A DNA stretch of 64,000 bases from Methylopila henanensis (GCF_042681025.1 NZ_JBHUER010000010.1:434001-498000); one strand, 5' to 3'. Numbered from the stretch's first letter, positions 7,952 to 16,938 are shown. Notes: generated by a model from the letters alone, not told the origin. A program made the numbers and translations.

Positions 7952-9598
7952 ATGGCCTCCGTCTCAAACCCCGCCGACCATGAAGCCGCCGAGTTCCAGC
8001 CCGTCCAGCGCGGGACCGCGGCGAGAATAGCCGCCGAAGCGGCGCCGGAGGCGCAGGGCGAAATCTCGGCCGAATACGTTCTGGCGACGATCCGGGACCA
8101 CGTCGGCGGCGACATCGTCGCGACGATCTACACGCAGGAGGAGCTCGTCGCCGCGACCGCGGCGCTCGCCGACGGCCAGTTCGTCAATCTCGTGCGCGCG
8201 ACCACCCTGCTGCAACCGCTCACCATCGGCGGCGACAGCGTGACGTTCCAGAGCCCGTACGGCGCGAACGGCCTGCTGGTTCTGGCCGACCACGTCCGCT
8301 CCTTCGCCCTGTCGGGCCCCTCCGGCCTCTCAGTCATGGGAAACGGGCTGAACAACGTCATCAACGGCGGCAACGGGAGCAACACGCTCAGCGGCCTTGG
8401 GGGAGACGACATCCTGCGGGGGTTGAACGGCTCCGACACGTTGCTTGGCGGCGAGAGGGCCGACAGGCTCGATGGGGGCGCCGGCGCAGACCGCATGGAA
8501 GGCGGCGCAGGCGACGACACTTATGTTGTCCAGGAACCCGGCGATCGGGTGATCGAGGCCGACGGCGAAGGGTTCGACACCGTCTACAGCTCCGTCAGCT
8601 TCTCGCTCGTCGGGCAGTCCATCGAACGTCTGATCCTGACCGCGACCGGAGCCAACCGGGATGACGGCACCGGCAACGACCTGGACAACATCATCATCGG
8701 CCATGTCGGAACGAACGTCATCGACGGCGGCGCCGGCGCCGACCGGATGGAGGGACGCGGCGGAAACGACACCTATTACGTCGACAATGCCGGCGACGTG
8801 GTGATCGAGGCGGACGGAGGCGGCGTCGACTCGGTTTACAGCTCGGTCAGCTTCTCGCTCGCAGGCCAGTTCATCGAGCGCCTGATCCTCACGGGCTCCG
8901 AGTCCATCAATGCGTTCGGCAACAGCCAGGCGAACGCCATCGCCGGCAACTCGGCGGCAAACGTCATCGACGGCCGCGGAGGCGCGGACCGGATGCAGGG
9001 CGGCGCCGGCGACGACACCTATTTCGTCGACGACGCCGGCGACGTCGTGATCGAGACGCAGGGCGCCGGCTTCGACACCGTCAACAGCTCGGTCAGCTTC
9101 TCGCTCGCGGGCCAGTTCATCGAGAAGCTCGCGCTGACCGGGAACGCCGCGATCAACGGAACCGGCAACAGCCAGGCCAACACGCTCGTCGGCAACGCCG
9201 CCGCCAACACGCTGAACGGCCTCGGCGGCGCCGACCGGCTCGACGGCGGCCGCGGCGTGGACATCCTCACCGGCGGCGACGGCGCCGACACCTTCGTCTT
9301 CTCGAGCGTGCTCGGGAGCGGCAACGTCGACCGCATCACCGACTTCGTCGTCGCCGACGACACGATCGAACTCGATCGCCGGGTATTCTCGCAGATCGAG
9401 CTCGGAACGCTGGCGGCCGGCGCGTTCACCACCGGAACCGCGGCGACCGAGGCCGACGACCGCATCATCTACCACGCCGCCACCGGGCAGCTGTTCTTTG
9501 ACAAAGACGGCTCGGGCGACGCGGGCGCGATCCATTTCGCGACGCTCTCGCCCAACCTCGCCACGCTGTCGCATCTCGACTTCGTCGTGGTGGGCTGA
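7952..9598 (+). CDS. RTX-type calcium-binding repeat protein (probable type I secretion substrate)
   Basis: A 548-aa acidic protein. Residues 1-125 or so are a unique N-terminal part. From about residue 130 come glycine/aspartate nonapeptide repeats (GGNGSNTLSGLGGDDIL, GGAGADRMEGGAGDDTY, GGRGVDILTGGDGADTF), which wind into Ca2+-binding beta-rolls. These blocks alternate with a beta-strand linker (VIEADG...DTVYSSVSFSL...IERLILTG) repeated about every 82-84 residues. The C-terminal 110 residues (DRITDFVVADDTIELD ... LDFVVVG) match the M10/serralysin-like C-terminus. It has no Sec signal, which fits type I secretion, but no ABC/HlyD secretion genes are nearby. A role in surface or matrix attachment is speculative. 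Confidence 0.88.
   Translation: MASVSNPADHEAAEFQPVQRGTAARIAAEAAPEAQGEISAEYVLATIRDHVGGDIVATIYTQEELVAATAALADGQFVNLVRATTLLQPLTIGGDSVTFQSPYGANGLLVLADHVRSFALSGPSGLSVMGNGLNNVINGGNGSNTLSGLGGDDILRGLNGSDTLLGGERADRLDGGAGADRMEGGAGDDTYVVQEPGDRVIEADGEGFDTVYSSVSFSLVGQSIERLILTATGANRDDGTGNDLDNIIIGHVGTNVIDGGAGADRMEGRGGNDTYYVDNAGDVVIEADGGGVDSVYSSVSFSLAGQFIERLILTGSESINAFGNSQANAIAGNSAANVIDGRGGADRMQGGAGDDTYFVDDAGDVVIETQGAGFDTVNSSVSFSLAGQFIEKLALTGNAAINGTGNSQANTLVGNAAANTLNGLGGADRLDGGRGVDILTGGDGADTFVFSSVLGSGNVDRITDFVVADDTIELDRRVFSQIELGTLAAGAFTTGTAATEADDRIIYHAATGQLFFDKDGSGDAGAIHFATLSPNLATLSHLDFVVVG
8471..9214 (+). repeat. Three in-frame tandem repeats of about 82-84 codons in the RTX gene
   Basis: Units start at the Asp-Gly codons at 8471, 8723 and 8969, with a partial fourth block at 9215. 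The spacings are 252, 246 and 246 nt. Each unit encodes one Gly/Asp calcium-binding block followed by the SSVSFSL...IERLILTG strand region. Such repeats can expand or contract by recombination, so copy number may differ between strains. Confidence 0.85.
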
Positions 9599-9655
9599 CA
9601 CACCGGGCGCGACGTCGCCTCCGCTCGGGGCGGCTCCGCTTCGTCGAGGCCCGCC

Positions 9656-10075
9656 ATGCTCCAGATCACGCCGAACCTCGCGGTCGACGAGGACGAGATC
9701 GAACTCGCCTTCGTGCGGGCCTCGGGGCCCGGCGGGCAGAACGTCAACAAGGTCGCGACCGCGGTGCAGTTGCGGTTCGACATCCGCCGCTCGCGCTCGC
9801 TCCCCAACGACGTGGCGATCCGGGCGATGAAGCTCGCCGGCGCGCGGCTGACCAATGACGGCGTGCTGGTGCTGACGGCGCAGTCGCACCGCACGCAAGG
9901 CGACAATCGCACGGAGGCGATCGAGCGGCTGACCGCCCTGCTGCGCGAGGCGGCGGAGAAGCCCAAGCCGCGCCGCGCCACCCGCCCGACGCTCGCCTCG
10001 AAGGAGCGCCGGCTCACGGGCAAGTCCAAACGCTCCGGCGTCAAGGCGATGCGCGGGCGCCCGGCGGCGGACTGA
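9656..10075 (+). CDS. arfB: Peptidyl-tRNA hydrolase ArfB (alternative ribosome rescue)
   Basis: A 139-aa class I release-factor-like protein. The catalytic GGQ (26-28, within ASGPGGQNVNK) hydrolyses peptidyl-tRNA on stalled ribosomes. The basic C-terminal tail (KPKPRRATRPTLASKERR ... KSKRSG) is the segment that enters the empty mRNA channel in ArfB/YaeJ/ICT1. Length is normal. It stands 57 nt after the RTX gene, on the same strand but without obvious functional linkage, and converges with the glycosidase gene only 7 nt away. Confidence 0.95.
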   Translation: MLQITPNLAVDEDEIELAFVRASGPGGQNVNKVATAVQLRFDIRRSRSLPNDVAIRAMKLAGARLTNDGVLVLTAQSHRTQGDNRTEAIERLTALLREAAEKPKPRRATRPTLASKERRLTGKSKRSGVKAMRGRPAAD

Positions 10076-10082
10076 CGGCCGG

Positions 10083-11783
10083 CTACTGCACGGCGCTTTC
10101 GGGTTCGGCGGCCACCGCCGCCGTGGCGCGGCTGTCGAGGGCGCGCAGCAGGACGTCGACGTAAGGCCGCGGCGCGAGCGTCACGTCGAGCAGGCCGCCG
10201 GTGTTGACCGTCGTGCGCTCCTTCGGAACGGACAGCGCGGTCTCCCAACCCCAGGTGTCGATCAGCGGGTACATGACGTGGCCGAGCATGGGCACGCCCT
10301 GCGCCATCGCCTGGGCCTGCTCCAGCAGCATCTGCGCGTGCCAGCGCGCGCCGTAGGCGTAGAACGGCGTGCCGGTCTCGCCGATGACGATCGGAAGCCG
10401 GTAGCGGTCGTAATAGGCCACGATCGCGCGGTAGAGCCCGGCGCGCTCGCCGGCCGCGACCTGCGCGGCGTAGAGCTGGGGCTCGGGCGAGAGCCGGTCG
10501 CCGCTCGTCCCGCGGTCCTCGTTGTGGGCGTAGTAGTCGACGCCGAACAGCGTGTCCGCGCGCATGGACTTGCCCGTGACGCGCTTCAGCTCCGCATGCG
10601 CATGCTGGAGCGTGGCGATCATCTCGGCCAGCCGGTCGCGGCGCCGGGCGCGTTCGCCCTCGCCGCCCGCGGCGCCGACATAGCGCGCGACCGCCCAGTC
10701 GAGCGAGGTGCGCTCGGCGGGCGGCGTCAGCGCCCAGCGCTTCGCCAGCGCCTCCGGCGGCGTGTTCGCGAGCGCGGCCGGATCGGCGTCGAACAGCCAC
10801 GCCTTGCCGAGGATCAGGTCGCTCGGGAAGAAGCGCAGGAAGCGGTTGAACTCCGGGCGGCCGGGTTTGAACACCGCCGCCTCGGTGTGCATGTAGAGCG
10901 GCCGCCTGCCCTGCTCGGCCGCCTCGATCTCGATCGCGAGCCGGGCCTTCACCGCCGCGGTCGCGATGGCGAAGGCGCGCTCCACATAGACCACGTGATG
11001 GCGCGGATCGCCCCAGCCGGGATAGCCGCCGTGCCACATCTCGCTGTTGAAGCCGACCGTGGTCTCCGGCTCGTTGATCAGCGTCACCGCCTTCACGTCG
11101 CCGGCGTAGCGCCGGTAGGCCTCGCGCGCGAAGCGGGCGAAGTAGCCCGGCCATTCCGGATGCAGGTAGTAGCTGCGGGCGTGGTCGGTCCGCCCGTCGG
11201 CGGTCAGCGTGCGGAAGCGGTCCTCGACGCCGAAATGATGCAGGTCGAGGCTGAGGTTTACCCCGGCGCCGGCGAAATCCCGGATCAGCCCGTCATGCTC
11301 CGCCCAGCTCGCGGCGTCGTCGAGGTTGATGCGGTGGCCGGAGAGGCCGATCCGCAGGTTGAACACGCCCATCGCCTGCAGCTCGGCGATGGTCTTCGCG
11401 CGCCGGCCGGCGTCGAACAGGCCGGCGTCGTCGAGCGAATCCCAGCGGTAGCTTTCGTCGCGGGTCAGCGGATTGCCGGTCTCGATCCCGGCCCAGAGGT
11501 AGCTCGCCGCCGTGTTCGCGCCGATGGTGGCGTCGTAGAGCGCGATGGTCTCGTCGCTGACGCGCTTCTCCTCCGCGCTCGGAGTCCGCACGGGAAGCGG
11601 CTCGATCGCGAGCTTCACGGGCGCGTCGAACGGCTCGGCAGCGGGGTCGGCCGCGTCGAGGGCGATCTGGGCGCGCGACGCCCAGTCCTCGAGCCACGCG
11701 TTCCGCGCGGAGGCCGACGACGGCAGGACGAGCGCCGCCGCAAGGCCGCATGTCGCAAGGGCGACGGCTCCGGATCTGGCCAT
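10083..11783 (-). CDS. Secreted GH1-like (clan GH-A) glycoside hydrolase
   Basis: A 566-aa exported protein. The chosen start gives a clear signal peptide (residues 1-26, cleavage after SASA); an upstream in-frame ATG adds 37 arginine-rich residues and is unlikely. The TIM-barrel hallmarks are a probable acid/base Glu at 238 (TLINEPE) and a probable nucleophile Glu at 469 (IGETGTPF), resembling the NEP and ENG motifs of family 1 beta-glycosidases. Other barrel strands are recognisable (NLRIGLSGHR, NLSLDLHHF, DTLFGVDYYAH). The sequence is divergent from textbook GH1, and an insert-like stretch of about 150 residues lies between the two catalytic parts. Substrate is unknown. It is a single-gene unit. 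Confidence 0.75.
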   Translation of the reverse strand: MARSGAVALATCGLAAALVLPSSASARNAWLEDWASRAQIALDAADPAAEPFDAPVKLAIEPLPVRTPSAEEKRVSDETIALYDATIGANTAASYLWAGIETGNPLTRDESYRWDSLDDAGLFDAGRRAKTIAELQAMGVFNLRIGLSGHRINLDDAASWAEHDGLIRDFAGAGVNLSLDLHHFGVEDRFRTLTADGRTDHARSYYLHPEWPGYFARFAREAYRRYAGDVKAVTLINEPETTVGFNSEMWHGGYPGWGDPRHHVVYVERAFAIATAAVKARLAIEIEAAEQGRRPLYMHTEAAVFKPGRPEFNRFLRFFPSDLILGKAWLFDADPAALANTPPEALAKRWALTPPAERTSLDWAVARYVGAAGGEGERARRRDRLAEMIATLQHAHAELKRVTGKSMRADTLFGVDYYAHNEDRGTSGDRLSPEPQLYAAQVAAGERAGLYRAIVAYYDRYRLPIVIGETGTPFYAYGARWHAQMLLEQAQAMAQGVPMLGHVMYPLIDTWGWETALSVPKERTTVNTGGLLDVTLAPRPYVDVLLRALDSRATAAVAAEPESAVQ

Positions 11784-11903
11784 CGGCCCCCGTCGGTTTC
11801 TGGTTGATTCCCGCACGCCCGACTGTGGCCGCCGCCGATGCTGCGCCGCAACCCATAGGCGGCGCGGCTGGCGGTGATGTGATCGTCGGCTCATTCCCGT
11901 CGC

Positions 11904-13241
11904 TCAGACCGGGACGCGCACGACGGCCCTGAGGCCGCCGAGCGGGCTCGACTCCAGCGTGACGTCGCCGCCGTGGCTCCGGGCGATGTCGCGGGTGATG
12001 GCGAGGCCGAGGCCGGTGCCGCCATGGTCCTGATTGCGGGCCTGATCGAGCCGCAGGAACGGGCGGAACACCTCCTCGCGCTGCTCCAGCGGAATGCCCG
12101 GGCCGTCGTCGTCGACCCGGATCTCGAGCATGCGGCCGTCGTGGATCGCCTGGATCGCGATGCGCCGGGCGAAGCGCGTCGCGTTGGAGACCAGGTTGCC
12201 GACGCAGCGGCGGAACGCGTCCGGCCGCAGCACCGCGATCGGCTCGCCGTGGCTCTCGACCGTGACGGAGGCGCCCGCGGTCTCGCCGGCGCGGCGGAGA
12301 TCGTCGAGCAGCGCCGGCACGTCGGTCGGCGCCGGCGCCTCGCCGGCGTCGCCGCGCACGAAGGCGAGATAGGCCTCCAGCATGCGCGACATCTCATCGA
12401 CGTCGCGCGCCAGATCCTCGACCTCCGGCCCCTCGTCGAGCAGCGCGAGCTGCAGCCGGAACCGCGTTAGCATGGTGCGCAGGTCGTGGCTGACGCCCGC
12501 GAGCATGGTGGTGCGCTGCTCGATCTGGCGCTCGATGCGGTCGCGCATGTCGAGGAAGGCGCGGCCCGCCTCGCGCACCTCGCGGGCGCCGCGCACCTTG
12601 AAGTCCGGGCTCGCGCGGCCCTTGCCGAAGCTCTCCGCCGCCTCGGCCAGCGCCAGGATCGGCTTGATCTGGTTGCGCAGGAACAGGATCGCGACGCCGA
12701 TCAGCACCAGCGAGGCCCCGACCATCCAGACCAGGAAGATGTGGCTGTTCGAGGCGTAGGTCTGGCTGCGGCGTGCGAGCACCTTCATCACGCCGTCGTC
12801 GAGCGCGACGCGGATCTCGACATAGTTCGAGCGCCCGACCGTATCGATCCAGAACGGCCGCTTGAGATCGTCCGCGAGCTCGTTCGACAGCTCCTCGTCG
12901 ATGATCGAGAAGAACGGCCGCGGCCGCGGCGGCGGCAGGGCGCGGTCCGGCAGGAACTCCACCTGCAGCGACAGGTGCTCGCGCGCGATGCGGGCGACGA
13001 CGGCGTCGTTCTCGGGCGTCGGGTTCGCCGCGTGCAGCGCGACCAGCGCGGCGACGTCGGCGCTCACCGCCGAGGACAGGCGCTGGGTCACCAGCTCGTA
13101 GTGCCGCTCCATGAACACGAACACCAGCACGCCCTGCAGCAGCACCATCGGCGCCACGATGATCAGCAGCGAGCGGGTGTAGAGGCCCTTCGGCAGCAGC
13201 CGACGCAGCCAGTGCTCCGTGGGCGCGGCCGGTTCGGTCAT
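11904..13241 (-). CDS. EnvZ-like sensor histidine kinase
   Basis: A 445-aa membrane sensor kinase. TM1 is near residues 24-44, a periplasmic domain of about 120 residues follows, TM2 is near 168-188 and HAMP at about 189-240. The dimerisation/phosphoacceptor helix has GVSHDLRTMLTR with His252. The N-box is near NLVSNATRF (349-357), G1 is DDGPGIP (378-384) and G2 GGTGLGLAI (407-415). The position after SHDLRT is Met rather than the usual Pro, a variation that can affect phosphatase activity. It is coupled by ATGA to the response regulator gene and would phosphorylate that protein. The stimulus is unknown; an envelope signal is likely from the EnvZ/OmpR resemblance. Confidence 0.92.
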   Translation of the reverse strand: MTEPAAPTEHWLRRLLPKGLYTRSLLIIVAPMVLLQGVLVFVFMERHYELVTQRLSSAVSADVAALVALHAANPTPENDAVVARIAREHLSLQVEFLPDRALPPPRPRPFFSIIDEELSNELADDLKRPFWIDTVGRSNYVEIRVALDDGVMKVLARRSQTYASNSHIFLVWMVGASLVLIGVAILFLRNQIKPILALAEAAESFGKGRASPDFKVRGAREVREAGRAFLDMRDRIERQIEQRTTMLAGVSHDLRTMLTRFRLQLALLDEGPEVEDLARDVDEMSRMLEAYLAFVRGDAGEAPAPTDVPALLDDLRRAGETAGASVTVESHGEPIAVLRPDAFRRCVGNLVSNATRFARRIAIQAIHDGRMLEIRVDDDGPGIPLEQREEVFRPFLRLDQARNQDHGGTGLGLAITRDIARSHGGDVTLESSPLGGLRAVVRVPV

Positions 13242-13957
13242 TCGTCCGTCAGCAGACGGTAGCCTAGGCCGCGCACCGTCTGGAGCAGGATGGGCGCCGT
13301 CGGGTCGACCTCGATCTTGCGCCGCAGCCGGGTGACGACGACGTCGACCGCCCGGTCGCCGGGAGCGGCGTCGTCGCCGGCGAGCGCGGAGCGCGGCACG
13401 GTCTGACCGGGGCGCTCGGCGAGGGCCGCGAGCAGGTCGCGCTCGCGGTCGGTCAGGCGGATCACCTCGTCGCCGCGCTTCAGCTCGCCGCGGCCGCGGT
13501 GGAAGGCGTAGCCGCCGAACCGCACCTCGGGCGCGGAGGCGGAGGCCCCCGACGCGCCCGCGCGGCGCAGGATGCCGCCGACACGCAGCAGCAGCTCGCG
13601 CGGGTCGAACGGCTTCGGCAGGTAGTCGTCGGCCCCGGTCTCGAGCCCGGCGATGCGGTCCTCGGCGTCGGAGCGCGCGGTCAGCATCAGGATCGGCACG
13701 CTGGAGCGGGCGCGGATGGCGCGGGCGAGATCGAGCCCGCTCTCGCCCGGCATCATCACGTCGAGCACCAGCAGGTCGAAGGCGAGCGCGTCGAGCTTCT
13801 GGCGCGCCTCGGCGGCGTCGGAGGCGACCGTGACGCGATAGCCCTTGCCCGACAGGAACTTGTGCAGCAGCGTGCGGATGCGCGCGTCGTCGTCGACCAC
13901 GAGCAGATGGGCGGCGTCGTCGCTCAGCGCTTTCGCCGTCCCCTGGTCAAGCGGCAC
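13238..13957 (-). CDS. OmpR-family response regulator
   Basis: A 239-aa two-component regulator. The receiver domain covers residues 17-130, with acidic pocket residues VDDD (21-24), phospho-acceptor Asp66 (LLVLDVMMPG) and the conserved PKPFDPREL lysine. The winged-helix DNA-binding domain is at about 145-237 (RGELKRGDEVIRLTDRERDLL ... VVVTRLRRKIEVDP). It sits between a MarR-type gene (6 bp upstream) and its kinase (ATGA overlap), a compact three-gene operon. Target genes are not visible from the sequence. Confidence 0.94.
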   Translation of the reverse strand: MPLDQGTAKALSDDAAHLLVVDDDARIRTLLHKFLSGKGYRVTVASDAAEARQKLDALAFDLLVLDVMMPGESGLDLARAIRARSSVPILMLTARSDAEDRIAGLETGADDYLPKPFDPRELLLRVGGILRRAGASGASASAPEVRFGGYAFHRGRGELKRGDEVIRLTDRERDLLAALAERPGQTVPRSALAGDDAAPGDRAVDVVVTRLRRKIEVDPTAPILLQTVRGLGYRLLTDE

Positions 13958-13963
13958 GCGCTG

Positions 13964-14509
13964 TCAGCCCAGCCCGCCGCGCGGCCGCCCGAGAGCGACG
14001 AGCTGGCGAACCTGCTCACGCTCCGCGGGATCGACCATCGCGAACAGGAACCGCCGGGCCGCGTCGCCGGCCTCCGGGCCGCTGAGTTCGATCGCGCGGC
14101 CGATGCGCTCGCTCTGGATGTGGGCGAGCCTGAGCGCGAGAGCGTCGCCGCGCTCGGTCACGAACAGCAGCCGCTGGCGACGGTCGGACGCGCCCTCGCG
14201 CTGGACCACGAAGCCCTGGTCGACCAGCTCCCGCAGCACGCGCCCGAGGCTCTGCTTGGTGATCTTGAGGATGTCGAGCAGGTCGGCGACGCGCAACCCT
14301 GGATTGCGGTCCACGAAATGCAGCACGCGATGGTGCGCGCGGCCGAAGCCGAAGCCCGCGAGCTCCTCGTCGACGTCGCGCACGAAGTCGCGATAGGCGA
14401 AGAACAGCAGCTCCATCAGGTCGTAAGGCGGCGCGTCGGGGTCCGGCTGGATGGGCGGGGCCTCGGAGCGGCCCCGCGAGGCGGGGCGCCCGGCGATTAC
14501 GTCAGCCAT
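13964..14509 (-). CDS. MarR-family transcriptional regulator
   Basis: A 181-aa protein with a winged helix-turn-helix core at about residues 55-135 (VLHFVDRNPGLRVADLLDIL ... RVLRELVDQGFVVQ, then the wing EGASDRRQRLLFVTERG). The N-terminus is a polar extension of about 28 residues. MarR proteins bind short palindromes as dimers and often respond to small ligands. It is the first gene of an operon with the OmpR-type regulator and its kinase, and in many Hyphomicrobiales these genes travel together. It diverges from the aminotransferase gene across about 290 bp, so it may control either side. Confidence 0.9.
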   Translation of the reverse strand: MADVIAGRPASRGRSEAPPIQPDPDAPPYDLMELLFFAYRDFVRDVDEELAGFGFGRAHHRVLHFVDRNPGLRVADLLDILKITKQSLGRVLRELVDQGFVVQREGASDRRQRLLFVTERGDALALRLAHIQSERIGRAIELSGPEAGDAARRFLFAMVDPAEREQVRQLVALGRPRGGLG

Positions 14510-14797
14510 GTTGACTTATCCGTGCCGTTTCATTACACGAAGGCCGCTGCAGGCGACACGAACTTGCCGAGAGGCCCCGCCTGCCGCACAGATCATTGCG
14601 CGACCGCGCCTGAAGGTCGATCGCGCACGAAGATTACCCACTCCGGGCGGCGGACGCAAAACGCCGATGGAGCGGAGAAGCGCTTGACCCCGGGCCTGTT
14701 TCAGGCGCACGCACGGGCGACGCGCGAGCGAGATCAGGACGCCAAGGCGACGCGGCCGCATCCGCCGGCCCGCCGCCGACCTTCGAGGAGCATCATC

Positions 14798-15697
14798 ATG
14801 GCCGACGCCCAACCCTTCGACCAACGCGAAGGCGTCATCTGGTTCGACGGCGCCTTCGTGCCGTGGGCCGACGCCAAGGTGCACGTGCTGACCCACGCGC
14901 TGCATTACGCGAGCGCCGTGTTCGAGGGCGAGCGCGCCTATGGCGGCCGCATCTTCAAGATGCGCGAGCACAACCAGCGGCTGATCGACAGCGCGCGGCT
15001 GCTCGACTTCGAGATCCCCTACTCCGTCGAGGAGATCGACCGGGCCTGCGAGGAGACGCTGGCGCGCCAGGGCTTCGTCGACGCCTATGTCCGCCCGATC
15101 GCGTGGCGCGGCAGCGAGATGATGGGCGTCGCCGCCCAGAACAACACCATCCATCTCGCGATCGCCGTGTGGCAGTGGCCGAGCTATTTCGACCCGGCGC
15201 AGCGGCTCAAGGGCATCCGGCTCGACATGGCGCAGTGGCGCCGTCCCGACCCGAAGACCGCGCCTTCCAAGGCGAAGGCCACCGGCCTCTACATGATCTG
15301 CACCATGTCGAAACACGCGGCGGAGCGGCGGGGCTACGCCGACGCGCTGATGCTCGACTGGCGCGGCCAGGTCGCGGAATGCACCGGCGCCAACATCTTC
15401 TTCGTGAAGGACGGCAAGCTGCACACGCCGACGCCGGACTGCTTCCTCGACGGCATCACCCGTCGCACCGTCATCGACCTTGCGCGCAAGCGCGGCGTCG
15501 AGGTGGTCGAGCGCGCGATCCTGCCGGAGGAACTGGCGGGCTTCGAGCAGTGCTTCATCTGCGGCACGGCGGCCGAGGTCACCCCGGTCTCCGAGATCGC
15601 CGAGCACCGCTTCGTCGTCGGCGAGCTGACGCAGGCGCTGATGAACGACTATCAGGCGGTGGTGCAGCCCGCCGAGGCCGCCGTCGCAGCGGCCTGA
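14798..15697 (+). CDS. ilvE: Branched-chain amino acid aminotransferase (class IV PLP enzyme)
   Basis: A 299-aa fold-type IV aminotransferase. The ATG is preceded by GAGGAG (14785-14790). Motifs include LTHALHYASAVFEGERAY near the N-terminus, a candidate PLP lysine at about 160 (SKAKATGLY, aligned with the KAGGNY region of E. coli IlvE), GQVAECTGANIFFV, and CGTAAEVTPV near the C-terminus. It interconverts branched-chain amino acids and their 2-oxo acids with 2-oxoglutarate. The frame stays open far upstream, but codon content and the ribosome site favour this start. It has no operon partner and converges on the GST gene. Confidence 0.93.
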   Translation: MADAQPFDQREGVIWFDGAFVPWADAKVHVLTHALHYASAVFEGERAYGGRIFKMREHNQRLIDSARLLDFEIPYSVEEIDRACEETLARQGFVDAYVRPIAWRGSEMMGVAAQNNTIHLAIAVWQWPSYFDPAQRLKGIRLDMAQWRRPDPKTAPSKAKATGLYMICTMSKHAAERRGYADALMLDWRGQVAECTGANIFFVKDGKLHTPTPDCFLDGITRRTVIDLARKRGVEVVERAILPEELAGFEQCFICGTAAEVTPVSEIAEHRFVVGELTQALMNDYQAVVQPAEAAVAAA

Positions 15698-15714
15698 GGA
15701 GGTAGCGGTAGTTT

Positions 15715-15745
15715 CGCCGTCCGGCGCCATGAGGCCCGGACGGCG
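15715..15745. terminator. Hairpin between convergent ilvE and GST genes
   Basis: Ten-base-pair perfect arms CGCCGTCCGG (15715-15724) and CCGGACGGCG (15736-15745) with an 11-nt loop lie in the 66-bp gap between two converging genes. No strong T-tract follows on either strand (GTTT precedes it, read AAAC on the minus side), so termination would be weak or Rho-assisted. Confidence 0.5.
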
Positions 15746-15763
15746 ACGGACGCGAAGCGGCGC

Positions 15764-16363
15764 TCAGTGGGCGCGGGTGGCGTCGTAGGACGGAGTCTGG
15801 GCGCGGAAGGCGTCGAGCCACTCCACCAGCCGCGGATGGTCGGCGCGCCAGCGCCCCTCGAAGCGCAGGTCGAGATAGCCGAGCGCGCAGGCGACGGCGA
15901 TCGAGCCCACGTCGACGCGGGCCGGCGGCGGTGCCTGTTCGAGCGCCGCCAGCGCGCGGGCGACCTTGCCCGCCTGATTGTCCAGCCACTTCTGGGAGCG
16001 CTCGCCCTCGGCGCGCAGGCGCGTCTCGTAGATCTGCAGAAGCGCGGCGTCCATCAGCCCGTCGGCTAGCGCCTGCAGGCGCAGCGCCGCGAAGCGCTCC
16101 GACGGATCGGCGGGGATGATCCTGCCGCCGCCCGCGAGATGATCGAGATATTCGAGGATGACGGGGCTGTCGAACAGCGTGGCGCCGCTGTCGAACTCGA
16201 GCGTCGGAATCTTGCCGAGCGGGTTGATCTGGCGGATCGGATCGGCCGGGTCGGAGGTGTCGGTCATCACGATCGTCAGGCGATCGGACAGGCCGAGCAC
16301 GGCGGCGGCGATCTTGACCTTACGGCCGAACGGCGACGGCGGCGAGGAACGGAGTGTCAGCAT
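15764..16363 (-). CDS. Glutathione S-transferase family protein
   Basis: A 199-aa GST-fold protein. The thioredoxin-like N-terminal domain (LRSSPPSPFGRKVKIAA, then NPLGKIPTLEFDSG and LFDSPVILEYLDHL) includes the cis-Pro/Ile-Pro turn and the Asp-Ser of the glutathione site. An all-alpha C-terminal domain covers about residues 85-199. Ser/Pro residues at the N-terminal active site fit a beta- or theta-like bacterial GST. It may conjugate glutathione to electrophiles or act as a disulfide reductase; the substrate is unknown. Single-gene unit. Confidence 0.9.
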   Translation of the reverse strand: MLTLRSSPPSPFGRKVKIAAAVLGLSDRLTIVMTDTSDPADPIRQINPLGKIPTLEFDSGATLFDSPVILEYLDHLAGGGRIIPADPSERFAALRLQALADGLMDAALLQIYETRLRAEGERSQKWLDNQAGKVARALAALEQAPPPARVDVGSIAVACALGYLDLRFEGRWRADHPRLVEWLDAFRAQTPSYDATRAH

Positions 16364-16535
16364 GGCGGCTCCCGATGGCGCGCCGCGGCCCGCGACCGCG
16401 GCGGCGGCCGGACGCGCGACGCCGACAGCCGCTGCTTAGCGTGGCCTTCGCCATCCGCCAACCGGCCGGCGGCCTCGCGCCGCCACGGCCGGCGGCCGTC
16501 CGCGCCCCGCCGCGTGCAGGGCGCGGGAGACGCGG

Positions 16536-16748
16536 TCAGCCCGGAATGAGGTTGACCGCTTTCGGACCCTTGCCCTTGCGGTCCGGCTCGACGTCGAACG
16601 ACACGCGCTGGCCCTCGGCCAGGTTCGACAGGCCCGACCGCGTCACGGCCGACACATGCACGAAGATGTCATTGCCGCCGTCGTCCGGCTTGATGAAGCC
16701 GTAGCCCTTCTCCGCGTTGAAGAATTTGACCGTCCCGCTTTGCGCCAT
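16536..16748 (-). CDS. Cold-shock domain protein
   Basis: A 70-aa single cold-shock domain with both RNA-binding motifs: RNP1 (KGYGFIKP) and RNP2 (DIFVHVSAV). The start MAQSGTVKFFN is preceded by AAGGGGGC on the minus strand; the longer open frame upstream is not supported by codon use. It would bind single-stranded nucleic acid and act as an RNA chaperone or antiterminator. About 110 nt of leader separate it from the next gene and could hold the temperature-responsive 5' UTR common for csp genes. Confidence 0.95.
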   Translation of the reverse strand: MAQSGTVKFFNAEKGYGFIKPDDGGNDIFVHVSAVTRSGLSNLAEGQRVSFDVEPDRKGKGPKAVNLIPG

Positions 16749-16938
16749 GTGGGCGCCCCCTTGCCATTCCCGTTGCACCCGACGCCCAGCCCACGTGGCG
16801 CCCCCCGCACGTTCTCCGGCCGCTGTTCCGGCGATCGCGCATCGTGTCTGATTTGGTAACTTTTGGGTCGTGTCGATGGCAAGGCGAAAAGATGGCGCGT
16901 CCCGCGGCCGCCCCGCGCCCAAGCGTCTCATGGGATTT

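Noticed and set aside
8471..9214. Regular repeats considered as a CRISPR array
   Set aside because: The period is about 250 bp, repeats are coding and in frame, and there are no short repeats with unique spacers.
8330..9898. 522-aa open frame on the minus strand opposite the RTX gene
   Set aside because: Its apparent repeats merely mirror the DNA repeats of the RTX gene; no secretion or catalytic features.
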